Shown: positions 1 to 9,777, counted from the first letter of the stretch. The stretch is 64,000 nucleotides of DNA from Rhodoplanes sp046000175 (GCF_046000175.1 NZ_JBEOMB010000005.1:92757-156756); one strand, 5' to 3'. Notes: generated by a model not told the origin, from the sequence alone. Numbers and translations: made by a program.

Positions 1-3000
1 CAGCTCGGCTCGCGTGGCGACCAGGTCCGCGACATGCTGTCCGAGCGCCTGCGCGCCTTCGAGGAGATGTTCACGACCGGCGGCAGCGAGCTGGCCGAGC
101 GCATCGGCCGCGACAGCGCCACGCTGGCGAGCCTGATCACCCGCCATCTCGCCGAGTTCGACCGCACCGTGAAGACCTACGGCGGCGATCTCGTCGAGCG
201 CATCGGCGAGCGCACCCAGGAGATCAACGAGACCCTGAAGGTCTATCTCGACGGCTTCGACACCCGCGTCGGTGCCAAGTCGACCGAGGTCGCCGACCTT
301 CTGGAGACCCGCCTGGTGCGGTTCCAGGACGCGCTCGACCAGCGCACCCTGACGATCGGCGAGACGCTCACCACCCGCGTCGCCGACATCAGCAAGACAG
401 TGGGCGAGAGCAGCAAGGAGGTCGTCGCCGCGCTCGACCGCCGGGTCGAGGCGATCACCGGCCTGATCAATGCCGGCGGCCAGCAGTTCATCGACGCCGT
501 CGGCGGCAAGATGAGCGAGATCGACGGCACGCTCGCCACCCGCTCGAACGAGGTCACGACCGCGCTCGACGGCCGCATCGTGCGCCTGGAGGAGCTGCTC
601 GTCACCCGCGCCGCCACCCTGACCGGCGAAATCGAGAGCCGCAGCCAGGCCGCAGCCGAGCTGCTGCTCGGCCGCGCCGAGAGCCTGACCGCCTCGGTCG
701 AGGCGCGCAGCAGGGCCGCCGCCGAGGAGATGCTGGCCCGCGCCGAGAGCCTGACCAGCGACGTGGAGACGCGCAGCAAGGCGGTCGCCGACGCCCTCGT
801 CGACCGCACCCAGGCGGTCACCCACGAGATCGAGATGCGGACCCGCTCGGCCGCCGACGCCCTGCTCGGCCGGGTCGAGACGCTCTCGGCCGACGTCGAG
901 ACCCGCAGCACCGCCGCCATCGCCGACCTGGTCGGCCGCCTCGGCACCGCCACGGCCGACATCGAGACCCGCACCCGCTCGGTCGCCGACCTGCTGGTCG
1001 ACCGCGCCGCGACCGTGACGCACGACATCGAGACCCGCACCCTGTCGGCCGCCGACCTCCTGGTCGGCCGCGTCGGCACGGCCGCGGCCGACGTCGAGAC
1101 GCGCAGCACCACGGTCGCCGACCTCGTGGTCGGCCGCATCGCCTCGGCCGCGGCCGAGGTCGAGAGCCGGAGCAACGCCGTCGCCGACCTTCTGGCCGGC
1201 CGGATCGCGTCGGCCACGGCCGAGGTCGAGAGCCGCGGCAACGCCGTCGCCGATCTCGTGGTCGGCCGCATCGGCATCGCCACGTCCGAGATCGAGTCCC
1301 GCGGCAACGCCGTCGCCGACCTCCTGGTCGAGCGCATCGCCGCCGCCACGGCCGAGGTCGAGAGCCGCGGCAACGCCGTCGCCGAGCTCGTGGTCGGCCG
1401 CATCGGCACCGCCACGGCGGACATCGAGACGCGCGGCAACTCCGTCGCCGACACGCTCGTCGCCCGCATCGGCACCGCGACGGCCGACATGGAGGCGCGC
1501 TCGAACGCCATCGCCGATCAGCTGCTCGGCCGCGCCGACATGGTGACGACCGACATCGAGGTCCGCACCCGCGCCGCCGCCGACCGCCTGGTCGAGCGCA
1601 CCGCCGCGGTGGCGAGCGACATCGAGCAGACCGCCGGCACGGCGGCCGAGGGCTTCGCGGCCCGCATCGACCGACTCGCCGCCGAGATCGAGGGCCGCAG
1701 CAGCTCGTCGTCCTCGTTCCTGCTCGAGCGCTTCGAGGGCTTCGCCCGCGACATCGAGGTGCGCAGCAACACCGCCGCGTCGTTCCTCGGCGAGCGGATG
1801 GACACCTTCGGCATCGAGCTGGAGGCGCGCTCCGGCACCATCGTGGCGGCGCTCGCCGACCGCGCCCAGACGGTCGCCCACGCGGTCGAGAGCCGCACCG
1901 GCACGGCCGCCTCGCTGCTGGTCGAGCACGCCGAGCGGGCCACCCGCGCCCTGGAGGAGCGCAGCACCGCCGCGACCGAGCTCCTGACCGGCCGCTTCGA
2001 GACCGCCGCGCGCGACGTCGAGACCCGCAGCAACGCCGCCACCGAGACGCTGGCGACGCGGCTCGAGCAGGCGACCCGCGAGATCGAGCATCGCAGCCGC
2101 GAGGCGACCGCGACGCTCGCCGGCCGCATCGAGCAGCTCGCCGAGGCCGTCAAGGTCAACACCATGGAGGCCGAGATCGCGCTCGAGCGGCTCGGCGAGA
2201 CCACGGCCAACGCGGTGCGCAGCAGCGCCGCCGACGCCGAGTCCAGCATCCTGCGCGCCTCGGGCGTGTCGACCGACCAGCTCCGCTCCGTCGTCAGCGA
2301 CATCCAGGAGCTGCTCACCACCGTGTCGTCCGGCGTCGCCGGCACCCTCAAGCAGGACGCCGTCGACCTCGAGCGCCTCCTGACGACCACCTCGTCCAAC
2401 GTCAGCGGCGTGCTCAAGCAGGACGCCGCCGAGATCGAGCGGCTGCTCCGCTCGCTGTCGTCCGGCGTCTCGGCGACGCTGCGCCAGGACGCCGCCGAGG
2501 TCGAGCGCTCGCTGTCGACCGTCACCGACGGCATCACCCAGACGCTGCGGCACGACGCCGGCGAGTTCGAGCGCAGCCTGACGGCGCTGTCGGTCGGCAT
2601 CTCGAGCCGGCTGCGCCAGGACACGGCCGAGGTCGAGCAGGCCCTCACCGGCCTGTCGAGCGAGGTCAGCGGCACGCTGCGGTCCGACGCCGCCGAGATC
2701 GAGCGCACGCTCACCGGCGTGTCGTCGAGCATCGGCGCGACGCTGAAGCAGGACGCCGGCGACGTCGAGCGCACCCTCACGGCCGTGACCAGCCATCTCG
2801 GCGACACCATCAAGCGCGACGCCGCCGACCTTCAGCAGTCGCTGACCACCGTGTCGTCGACGGTCGGCGAAGCGCTCAAGCAGGACGCCGGCGAGGTCGA
2901 GCGCACCCTCACCGCGGTGACGACCCATCTCGGCGACACGCTCAAGCGCAACGCCGCCGAGGTGCAGCAGTCGCTGACCGGGCTGTCCACCGAGGTCGCC

Positions 3001-5481
3001 GCGACCTTCGTCGGCAAGGCCGACGAGATCGCCGGGGCCATCGAGAAGCGTTCCGGCGAGCTCAACCGCGTGCTCGACGAGAAGAGCAGCGGCCTCCTCT
3101 CCGCCATGACGGCGAAGAGCAGCGAGTTCACGGCCGGCATGGGCCGGGTCACCGACCACGCCGTGAAGTCCATCGAGGCGAAAGCCTTCGCCTTCACCCA
3201 GACCATGATGGACAACTCCAACGAGCTCGCCCGCGTCATCACCGAGGCCAGCACCAAGGCGACCGACACGGTCAACAAGAGCCTGAAGGACCTGCAGGAG
3301 ACGTCGCGCGTCGCCGTCACCGACTCGGCCGCGGCGCTGACCAAGCGCATGCAGGACTGGCAGGAGATCACCCGCTCGACCGTCGCCCAGTCGGCCACCG
3401 GCCTGACCCAGAAGCTGCAGGAGCTGCAGGAGGTCACCCGCACCACGGTCGCCCAGTCGACCACGGCGCTGGCCCAGAAGGCGCAGGAGCTGCAGGAGGC
3501 GACCAAGACCGTGGTGGCGCAGTCCACCGCGGCCCTCGCCCAGGCGACGCAGGAGATGCAGAAGGCCGCCACCACGTCGGTGACGCAGTCGACCGCGGCC
3601 ATCACCCAGAAGACCCAGGAGCTGCAGGACACCACCACGCGCCTGGTCGGCCAGTCCGGCAACGTCCTGTCGGCGCGCGCCCAGGAGCTGCAGAGCGCCA
3701 CCCGGCTCGCCGTCGAGCAGTCGACCGAGTCGATCCTCGGCCGCATCGAGGAGCTGCAGAAGGTCTCGCAGGAGGCGATCGACCAGTCGAAGCAGACCGC
3801 CGTCGCCACCGTCTCCGAGATTCTCGAGACGCACGGCATGCTGCGCTCCGACACGACCGCGCTGTTCGAGCGGCTGCGCGAGGCGAACGGCCTGATCCAG
3901 GAGGTTCTGGGCGGCGCCCAGGACAATCTCGGCGCCATCGAGCAGGGCCTGTCGGCGCGCGTGACCGAGTTCGTCACCACGATGAACGAGCTGCTCGCCC
4001 GCACCAACCAGACCACCGACCGGGTGAACGAGCACATCGGCACGTTCCAGGACATCTCCGGGCGCGTGATGACCGAGCTGGGCGAGATCGTCACCCAGTT
4101 CGACAGCCACGGCCGGTCGCTCACCGACATGGTCGAGCTGATCGAGGGCTCGAACCGGCGCAGCGAGGAGGTGCTGTCGGAGCGCCGGACCGAGCTGGAG
4201 AGCATCGTCACGACGCTCGACGGCCGCACCGAGGATCTCGACCTGCGCCTCAAGCGCTTCTCGGATCTGCTCGAGGAGTCGCTCGGCGCCGCCGAGGGCC
4301 GGGCCCGCGACATCGCCCGCATCGTCGCCGAAGCCTCGTCGCAGGGCGCCCGCGCCATCGCCGAGAACCACGAGCGTGTCCGCTCGACGGCCGAGGAGGA
4401 GCGCCAGCGCACCGCCGAGAGCCTGCGTGGCGTCTACGAGCAGGCCTCGAACGAGGCGCACGCCCTGTTCCGGCAGACCGCCAACGAAGCCGAGTCGATG
4501 CTGCAGACGGCGACCGAGCGCTTCACCGAGGTGCTGTCGAACATGAAGCACATGACCGCGGAGATGCAGCGGGAGCTGGAAGGCACCCGTCAGGAGCTGC
4601 GCCGCGGCATCCTCGAGCTGCCGCAGGAGACGGCCGAGAGCGCGGCCCAGATGCGGCGCGTCATCGTCGACCAGATCGAGGCGCTGGCGGAGCTCAACCG
4701 CATCGTCGCCCGCCACGGCCGCACCCTCGACACCACCGCGGCCGAGCCGGCCCGGCGGGCCTATCGCGAGGAGCCCGAGCTGGCGGTCGCCTCCGGCGGC
4801 GGCGGTCGCAGCCAGCCGGTCGCCCGCGGGCCGATGCGCGAGCCCCCGCAGGCCGCCCGCGCCGAGGTGCCGATGGGTCCGCCCGCCCCGCCCCCGGCCC
4901 CGCCGCAGGCGCCAGTCGCGCGGCGTCCGGTCGAGCGGATGCCGGCGCCCGAGCCGCAGAGCCCGGCGCCGCCCACCGCCCCGACCAATGGCGGCCGCGG
5001 CGGCTGGCTCTCCGACCTCCTGAGCCGCGCCTCGCAGGACGACGACGACGACCAGCCGCTGCGTCGCGGCGGCGAGGCTCGGCCGCAAGGCCCGGCCCCG
5101 CGCGCCGAGGCTCCGGCCGACGAGCGGGCGACCCGCTACACGATCGAGTCGCTCGACGCGCTGTCGGTCGACATCGCCCGGATGATCGATCACGACGCCG
5201 CCGCCGAGCTGTGGGACCGCTACAATCGCGGCGAGCGCAACGTGTTCTCGCGCCGGCTCTACACCCCGCAGGGCCAGAAGACCTTCGACGAGATCCGCAA
5301 GCGCTACCGGGCCGACCGGGAGTTCAAGCAGACCGTCGACCGCTACATCGGCGAGTTCGAGCGGCTGCTCGAGGAGGTCTCGCGCAACGATCGCGGCCAG
5401 GTCGTCGCCCGCACCTACCTGACGTCCGAGACCGGCAAGGTCTACACCATGCTGGCCCACGCGGCCGGCCGGTTCGACTGA
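1..5481 (+). CDS. Giant coiled-coil growth-pole protein (GPR/RgsE-like), 5' end outside the window
   Basis: The reading frame is open from base 1, so the N-terminus lies outside the window; about 1,826 residues are visible. The body is almost entirely 22-residue helical repeats of apolipoprotein A type in three successive classes: AVADLLVGRI/EVESRGN units (about bases 500-2150), LKQDAAEVERSL units (about 2300-3000) and QELQEVTRTTVAQS units (about 3290-3790). A less regular coiled coil, a Pro/Ala-rich linker (about 4780-5100) and a compact C-terminal domain (about 5120-5481) follow. This architecture matches the Agrobacterium Growth Pole Ring protein and Sinorhizobium RgsE, which localise to the growing pole and organise unipolar growth. 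No enzymatic motif is seen. It is monocistronic at its 3' end, with a strong terminator. Large stop-free frames on the opposite strand are composition shadows. Family assignment is by architecture, not alignment. Confidence 0.8.
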   Translation, partial: QLGSRGDQVRDMLSERLRAFEEMFTTGGSELAERIGRDSATLASLITRHLAEFDRTVKTYGGDLVERIGERTQEINETLKVYLDGFDTRVGAKSTEVADLLETRLVRFQDALDQRTLTIGETLTTRVADISKTVGESSKEVVAALDRRVEAITGLINAGGQQFIDAVGGKMSEIDGTLATRSNEVTTALDGRIVRLEELLVTRAATLTGEIESRSQAAAELLLGRAESLTASVEARSRAAAEEMLARAESLTSDVETRSKAVADALVDRTQAVTHEIEMRTRSAADALLGRVETLSADVETRSTAAIADLVGRLGTATADIETRTRSVADLLVDRAATVTHDIETRTLSAADLLVGRVGTAAADVETRSTTVADLVVGRIASAAAEVESRSNAVADLLAGRIASATAEVESRGNAVADLVVGRIGIATSEIESRGNAVADLLVERIAAATAEVESRGNAVAELVVGRIGTATADIETRGNSVADTLVARIGTATADMEARSNAIADQLLGRADMVTTDIEVRTRAAADRLVERTAAVASDIEQTAGTAAEGFAARIDRLAAEIEGRSSSSSSFLLERFEGFARDIEVRSNTAASFLGERMDTFGIELEARSGTIVAALADRAQTVAHAVESRTGTAASLLVEHAERATRALEERSTAATELLTGRFETAARDVETRSNAATETLATRLEQATREIEHRSREATATLAGRIEQLAEAVKVNTMEAEIALERLGETTANAVRSSAADAESSILRASGVSTDQLRSVVSDIQELLTTVSSGVAGTLKQDAVDLERLLTTTSSNVSGVLKQDAAEIERLLRSLSSGVSATLRQDAAEVERSLSTVTDGITQTLRHDAGEFERSLTALSVGISSRLRQDTAEVEQALTGLSSEVSGTLRSDAAEIERTLTGVSSSIGATLKQDAGDVERTLTAVTSHLGDTIKRDAADLQQSLTTVSSTVGEALKQDAGEVERTLTAVTTHLGDTLKRNAAEVQQSLTGLSTEVAATFVGKADEIAGAIEKRSGELNRVLDEKSSGLLSAMTAKSSEFTAGMGRVTDHAVKSIEAKAFAFTQTMMDNSNELARVITEASTKATDTVNKSLKDLQETSRVAVTDSAAALTKRMQDWQEITRSTVAQSATGLTQKLQELQEVTRTTVAQSTTALAQKAQELQEATKTVVAQSTAALAQATQEMQKAATTSVTQSTAAITQKTQELQDTTTRLVGQSGNVLSARAQELQSATRLAVEQSTESILGRIEELQKVSQEAIDQSKQTAVATVSEILETHGMLRSDTTALFERLREANGLIQEVLGGAQDNLGAIEQGLSARVTEFVTTMNELLARTNQTTDRVNEHIGTFQDISGRVMTELGEIVTQFDSHGRSLTDMVELIEGSNRRSEEVLSERRTELESIVTTLDGRTEDLDLRLKRFSDLLEESLGAAEGRARDIARIVAEASSQGARAIAENHERVRSTAEEERQRTAESLRGVYEQASNEAHALFRQTANEAESMLQTATERFTEVLSNMKHMTAEMQRELEGTRQELRRGILELPQETAESAAQMRRVIVDQIEALAELNRIVARHGRTLDTTAAEPARRAYREEPELAVASGGGGRSQPVARGPMREPPQAARAEVPMGPPAPPPAPPQAPVARRPVERMPAPEPQSPAPPTAPTNGGRGGWLSDLLSRASQDDDDDQPLRRGGEARPQGPAPRAEAPADERATRYTIESLDALSVDIARMIDHDAAAELWDRYNRGERNVFSRRLYTPQGQKTFDEIRKRYRADREFKQTVDRYIGEFERLLEEVSRNDRGQVVARTYLTSETGKVYTMLAHAAGRFD

Positions 5482-5540
5482 GGCCGGCCGACCGGGAACG
5501 AACGAGAGGCGTCCAAACAGTCGTGACAAGCGACAGGACG

Positions 5541-5571
5541 AAAGGCGGCGCCCCCGGGCGCCGCCTTTTTT
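5541..5571 (+). terminator. Rho-independent terminator of the growth-pole gene
   Basis: A perfect 10-bp G+C stem (GGCGGCGCCC at 5544-5553 against GGGCGCCGCC at 5556-5565) is preceded by AAA and followed by six T (5566-5571). It lies 60 bases after the stop of the growth-pole gene and before the convergent mla operon. Confidence 0.9.
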
Positions 5572-5618
5572 CGTTCGGGCCTGTCGATATGGAGATGGGG
5601 GCGGCAGCCCCCGGCTTC

Positions 5619-5762
5619 ATGCCCCGGACGCGGTGCAGCGCGCAGCGGTGCACCGCAGAGCCGGGGCCCATCGGCCTGGCGGTGCAGTTACGGTGGCGGA
5701 CGGCTGCGGCTCGCGGCCCCTGGGTCCCGGTTCACGGCGCGTTGCGCCGCGCTCGGGACACG
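5619..5762. repeat. Palindromic intergenic repeat, family B, copy 1
   Basis: Part of the 339-base gap 5482-5820. The ends read TGCCCCGGACGCGGTGCA and CGCTCGGGACAC, imperfect inverted repeats. An inner pair (GAGCCGGGGCCCA and GCCCCTGGGTCCCGG) makes a cruciform-like element. The same plan occurs at 40668-40803 and 54241-54386. No ORF with coding character lies inside. Confidence 0.7.
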
Positions 5763-5820
5763 AGGCTCACCCGGAATGAGCGAGAGCAGCCGGCTCTCGC
5801 ACCGGCCCTACGCCCCTGCC

Positions 5821-6666
5821 CTACCGCGTGCGGCTGCCGGCGGGCTGCGCGGGGGCGCCGCCGAACAGGAGGCGGCTCGGGTTCTGGTCGATGTTCTTGA
5901 CCGCCTGCTCGAGCGTCGAGATGGCGCGCCGGCCGTCGACCGCGAGGCGCTCCCATTCGCGCAGGCCGGTCTGGCTGAACCGGGTCAGGCCGCTCGACAT
6001 CTGGCCGATGTTCTTGTCGAGATTGTCGGCGAGCGTGCGGATCGAGCGGGCCGCCGCCGCGACGTCCTCGAGCTTGTTCTCGGCGCCGGTCATCACCGCC
6101 TCGGCCTTCGCCACGATGCGGTCGATGCGCTCGGAGTTGTCGGCCAGCGTCTGGGTGAAGGACTCCATGTTCCGCAGCGTGTTGCGGAACGACATCTCGT
6201 TGTCGGCGACGAGCGAGTCGAGCCGGCGCAGCACGCTGCGGGCCGCCGAGGTGACGTCCTGGCCGGCCGTGAGGTCGGCGCGCAGGATCGGCGGATCGAG
6301 CACGGGCGCGGTCGCGGAGGCGCCGCGCAGCGAGACCGAGGCGAAGCCGGTGAGGCCCTGGAAGTCGAGGCCGACATGGGTGTCGGTGCGCAGCGTCACG
6401 GCGCGGTCGACCGCGATCCCGACTATCACCTGGCGGGGCGCGTCGGGATCGATGCGCACGGTGGTCACGTCGCCGACCCGGATGCCGTTGAACAGCACCC
6501 ACGAGCCCGGCCGCAGGCCCGACACGGCGCCCTCGAACACCACGTCGTAGCGCTTGCGGTCGAGGCCGCCGGGCGGCGCGCTGAACCAGTAGACGAACGT
6601 GAAGGCGCCAACCACGACGGCCAGCGTGAACAGTCCGACCAGGATGTAGTTCGCTCGCGTTTCCAT
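5821..6666 (-). CDS. mlaD: MlaD family lipid-binding protein (MCE domain)
   Basis: This 281-residue protein is the substrate-binding component of a Mla-type phospholipid ABC importer. One N-terminal transmembrane segment (residues about 7-28, rich in L, V, F) anchors it in the inner membrane. The MCE domain follows (about 38-120), with the family pattern GSWVLFNGIRVGDV and the LDFQGLTGFASVSL strand. The remainder is a helical tail with heptad character that presumably forms the oligomeric tunnel. The ATG start immediately precedes the membrane anchor. It is the last gene of an operon read mlaE, mlaF, mlaD, 90 bases after mlaF. No mlaC or mlaA homologue is in the window. Confident family call; substrate is inferred. 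Confidence 0.88.
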   Translation of the reverse strand: METRANYILVGLFTLAVVVGAFTFVYWFSAPPGGLDRKRYDVVFEGAVSGLRPGSWVLFNGIRVGDVTTVRIDPDAPRQVIVGIAVDRAVTLRTDTHVGLDFQGLTGFASVSLRGASATAPVLDPPILRADLTAGQDVTSAARSVLRRLDSLVADNEMSFRNTLRNMESFTQTLADNSERIDRIVAKAEAVMTGAENKLEDVAAAARSIRTLADNLDKNIGQMSSGLTRFSQTGLREWERLAVDGRRAISTLEQAVKNIDQNPSRLLFGGAPAQPAGSRTR

Positions 6667-6756
6667 CGTCGACCTGCCCCGCCCTCGAACCCGCCCGTCC
6701 CCGAACCCGTACCCGTCTCGTCCGTCCGCGGTGCGCGCCGCGCCCTTCGTCCCCGG

Positions 6757-7539
6757 TCAGGCGACCGCGGCGGCGGAGCCGACCCGCGACCGCACGCCCC
6801 GGAAGTAGGACCGGATCCACGGATGATCCGACGCCAGCATGGCATCCATCGGGCCGACCGTGACGACGGTCCGGTCGGCCAGCACGGCGATCCGATCGCA
6901 GACCGCGTGCAGGCTGTCGAGATCGTGGGTTACCATGAAAACCGTGAGCCCCAAAGTCTGCTGCAGGGTCTTGATCAGGCTGTCGAACTCGGCGGCCCCG
7001 ATGGGATCGAGCCCGGCCGTCGGCTCGTCCAGGAAGACGATCTCCGGATCGAGCGCCAGCGCGCGGGCGAGCGCGACCCGCTTGATCATGCCGCCCGACA
7101 GCTCGGACGGGATCTTGTCGCAGACGCTGGCGTCGAGGCCGACCATCTCCAGCTTGGCGATCGCCACCTCGTCCATCAGGCGGCGCGACAGCGCGAGATG
7201 CTCGCGCATCGGGAACTGGACGTTCTGCAGCACGGTCAGCGAGGAGAACAGCGCCCCTTGCTGGAACAGCACGCCCCAGCGCCGCTCCAGCGCCCGCCGC
7301 GCCCGCGCACCGAGCCGCGCCGGATCCTCGCCGAACACCGCGATGGTGCCGGAGCGCCGCGGCAGCAGGCCGACGATGGTGCGCAGCAGCACCGATTTTC
7401 CAATACCCGAAGCCCCGACGCAGCCGAGGATCTCGCCGCGCGTCACGTCGAGCGACACGCCGTCCAGCACGGTCGCGTCGCCGAACCCGCTGACCAGGTC
7501 GCGCACGCCGATGACGATCTCGGTCGAGGGCGCCAGCAT
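6757..7539 (-). CDS. mlaF: MlaF-type ABC transporter ATPase
   Basis: This 260-residue ATPase energises the Mla lipid transporter. Walker A is GASGIGKS (residues 42-49), the signature is ELSGGM (about 146-151), and Walker B is VFLDEP (168-173) followed by the D-loop GLD and the switch His in VTHD. The Ile in place of the usual third Gly of the P-loop is typical of the Mkl/MlaF group. The ATG at 7539 lies two bases after the mlaE stop (ATGTGACCATG), so the two genes are translationally coupled. A GTG two codons upstream is a less likely alternative. The C-terminal tail ending in RVGSAAAVA is not conserved in character. Confidence 0.9.
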   Translation of the reverse strand: MLAPSTEIVIGVRDLVSGFGDATVLDGVSLDVTRGEILGCVGASGIGKSVLLRTIVGLLPRRSGTIAVFGEDPARLGARARRALERRWGVLFQQGALFSSLTVLQNVQFPMREHLALSRRLMDEVAIAKLEMVGLDASVCDKIPSELSGGMIKRVALARALALDPEIVFLDEPTAGLDPIGAAEFDSLIKTLQQTLGLTVFMVTHDLDSLHAVCDRIAVLADRTVVTVGPMDAMLASDHPWIRSYFRGVRSRVGSAAAVA

Positions 7540-7541
7540 GG

Positions 7542-8684
7542 TCACATCCCGATCGTCGCGAAGAACATGGCGAACAGCCCGTCGAGCCCGATCATCAGGA
7601 AGATCGACTTCACCACCGAGGCCGTCGTGTGCAGGCCGAGCGACTCGGTCGAACCCTTCACCTGCAGGCCCTCGACGCTGGCGACGACGCCGATGACCAG
7701 CGCCATGAACGGCGCCTTGATCATGCCGACCGCGAAGTCGTCGAGCGAGATCGCGTCGTGGAGGCGCGACAGGAACACGTCCGGGCTCATGCCGCCGTAC
7801 AGCCAGCAGACCAGGAAAGCGCCGTAGAGCGCCGCCATCGACCCGATGAAGCTCAACGCCGGCAGCGCGATCACCAGCGCGGCGACGCGCGGCAGCACCA
7901 GGATCTCCAGCGGGTCGAAGCCCATGGTGCGCAGCGCGTCGGTCTCCTCGCGCATCCGCATGGCGCCGAGCTCGGCCGTGTAGGCGCTGCCCGAGCGGCC
8001 CGCCACCATGATGGCCGTCATCAGCACGCCGATCTCGCGCAGCACCAGGATGCCGACCATGTCGACCACATAGGTGTCGACGCCGAAGCGGCGGAAGTGA
8101 AACAGCCCCTGCTGGGCGATGATGCAGCCGATCAGGAACGTCATCAGCAGGATCACCGGCACGGCGCGCCAGCCGACCCGGTCGAGATGATGCACCGTGG
8201 AGGTGAGGCGGAACGTCCACGGCATCGCGGCGGTGCGTAGCGCCACGACGGCCAGCTCGCCGAACATCTGCACGATCAGCAGGAGGTCGCGGACCAGGCC
8301 GACGACCGTCGCGCCGAGCCGGGCCAGCGCCTCGGCGATCGGGTTCGGCCGAACCCGCGCCGGCGGGCTGCGGTTCGCCGTGTGGACCACGTCGACCAGG
8401 GTGCGATAGCGCGCCGGCAGGTCGACGACGGCCGCCTCGCGGCCGCTCGCGTCGAGGCTGCGCACCAGCCGCTCCAGCAGCCACGCCCCGAAGGTGTCGA
8501 GCCGCTCGACGCCGCCCATGCGGATCTCGACCCGACGGCTGTCGGCCGGCACGCCGCGGGCGCGGCGCAGCGCGCTCTCGACCAGGCGCTCGAGCTCGCC
8601 GGCCCGGTCCGCCGTCCACGACCCGGCGGCGGCGAGGGCCAACCGCCCGTCCGTGACGCTGGCATCGAGCAGACGGTCGCTCAT
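7542..8684 (-). CDS. mlaE: MlaE-type permease with fused N-terminal STAS (MlaB-like) domain
   Basis: This 380-residue protein combines two Mla components. Residues about 1-110 have the fold pattern of a STAS domain (MlaB), with conserved VERLDTFGAWLLERL. The rest is the MlaE permease, with 5-6 hydrophobic helices and the signature GRSGSAYTAELGAMR followed by the EETDALRTMGFDP coupling helix. E. coli encodes MlaB separately; the fused form is common in Alphaproteobacteria. Start: ATG at 8684, the first Met giving the STAS domain without an implausible Arg/Pro-rich extension. It is the first gene of the operon and is divergent from the dipeptide epimerase gene with about 110 bases between, so promoters for both probably lie there. 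Confidence 0.88.
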   Translation of the reverse strand: MSDRLLDASVTDGRLALAAAGSWTADRAGELERLVESALRRARGVPADSRRVEIRMGGVERLDTFGAWLLERLVRSLDASGREAAVVDLPARYRTLVDVVHTANRSPPARVRPNPIAEALARLGATVVGLVRDLLLIVQMFGELAVVALRTAAMPWTFRLTSTVHHLDRVGWRAVPVILLMTFLIGCIIAQQGLFHFRRFGVDTYVVDMVGILVLREIGVLMTAIMVAGRSGSAYTAELGAMRMREETDALRTMGFDPLEILVLPRVAALVIALPALSFIGSMAALYGAFLVCWLYGGMSPDVFLSRLHDAISLDDFAVGMIKAPFMALVIGVVASVEGLQVKGSTESLGLHTTASVVKSIFLMIGLDGLFAMFFATIGM

Positions 8685-8793
8685 CGCAGGCTCCGGGGGC
8701 GCGATACGGGATCCTCCCGATTCGCCGATCCCGATACTTGACACCGCAGCGCCGGCCTGTCGAGGTCCCGGTGAACCGCATCGGGGCCGTTCC

Positions 8794-9777
8794 ATGGCAT
8801 TGAAAATTTCAGCAAGATCAGAAGCTTGGCCGATCGCTGGGACGTTCACGATCAGCCGCGGAGCGAAGACCGAGGCGTGCGTCGTGGTCGCCTGCGTGTC
8901 GGACGGGACACACCTCGGGCGAGGCGAATGCGTCCCCTACCCGCGCTACGGCGAGAGCGTCGAGAGCGTGCTGGCGGCGATCGAGGCGATGGGCCCGGCG
9001 CTGGCGGCGGGCCTCGACCGCGCGGCGCTGCAGGAGGCGATGCCGGCGGGCGCCGCCCGCAACGCGATCGACTGCGCCCTGATCGACCTGGAGGCGAAGC
9101 GCGCCGGGGTGCCGGCCCATGTGCTGCTCGGCCTGCCGGCGCCGCAGCCGCTCACGACGGCTTACACGATCTCGCTCGGCACGCCCGAGGCGATGGCCGC
9201 CGCGACGGCGGCCGCGGCGCATAGGCCGCTCCTCAAGGTGAAGCTCGGCGGGGCGGACGACCCGGCCCGGATCGCCGCGGTGCGGGCGGCGGCGCCCGCC
9301 GCCATCCTGATCGTCGACGCCAACGAGGGCTGGACGCCGGCCGACCTGGAATCGAATCTCGCCGCCTGCGCGGCCGCCGACGTGAAGCTCGTCGAGCAGC
9401 CGTTGCCGGCCGCGGACGACGCGGCGCTCGCCGCCGTGCCGCATCCGGTGCCGGTGTGTGCCGACGAGAGCGTGCACGACCGCGCGACACTGGAAAAGCT
9501 CCGCGACCGCTACGACGCCGTCAACATCAAGCTCGACAAGACCGGCGGGCTCACCGAGGCGCTCACCGTCGCGGCGGAAGCGCGCGCGTTGGGATTCGAG
9601 ATCATGATCGGCTGCATGGTCTCGACCTCGCTCGCCATCGCGCCCGCCGTGCTGGTGGCGCAGGGTGCAGGCTTCGTCGACCTCGACGGACCACTCCTGC
9701 TTGTGGACGACAGGCCACACGGATTGATCTTCGAGGGCAGCATTCTCCATCCCGCTACCCACGTGTTGTGGGGCTGA
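8794..9777 (+). CDS. L-Ala-D/L-Glu epimerase (dipeptide epimerase, enolase superfamily)
   Basis: This 327-residue enzyme of the muconate-lactonising subgroup epimerises L-Ala-L/D-Glu-type dipeptides, a step in murein peptide recycling. Catalytic features are visible: the KxK motif (K148, K150), metal ligands D175, E201 and D224, and the second-face base in NIKLDKTGG (K246/K249). The length fits the family (about 320-360). ATG at 8794 is chosen because the conserved fold begins within ten residues. A TTGACA hexamer at 8738-8743 could be its -35 element, but no good -10 is visible. Substrate specificity within the subgroup cannot be read from sequence alone. Confidence 0.85.
   Translation: MALKISARSEAWPIAGTFTISRGAKTEACVVVACVSDGTHLGRGECVPYPRYGESVESVLAAIEAMGPALAAGLDRAALQEAMPAGAARNAIDCALIDLEAKRAGVPAHVLLGLPAPQPLTTAYTISLGTPEAMAAATAAAAHRPLLKVKLGGADDPARIAAVRAAAPAAILIVDANEGWTPADLESNLAACAAADVKLVEQPLPAADDAALAAVPHPVPVCADESVHDRATLEKLRDRYDAVNIKLDKTGGLTEALTVAAEARALGFEIMIGCMVSTSLAIAPAVLVAQGAGFVDLDGPLLLVDDRPHGLIFEGSILHPATHVLWG

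Noticed and set aside
243..4412. Long stop-free frames on the minus strand opposite the growth-pole gene
   Set aside because: They are Ser/Arg/Ala-rich mirror images of a repetitive coding strand, with no ribosome-binding sites or domains; composition shadows.
5482..5820. tRNA or small RNA gene in the gap after the growth-pole gene
   Set aside because: Secondary structure is explained by the terminator and a family B palindrome; no cloverleaf or conserved TpsiC arm was found.
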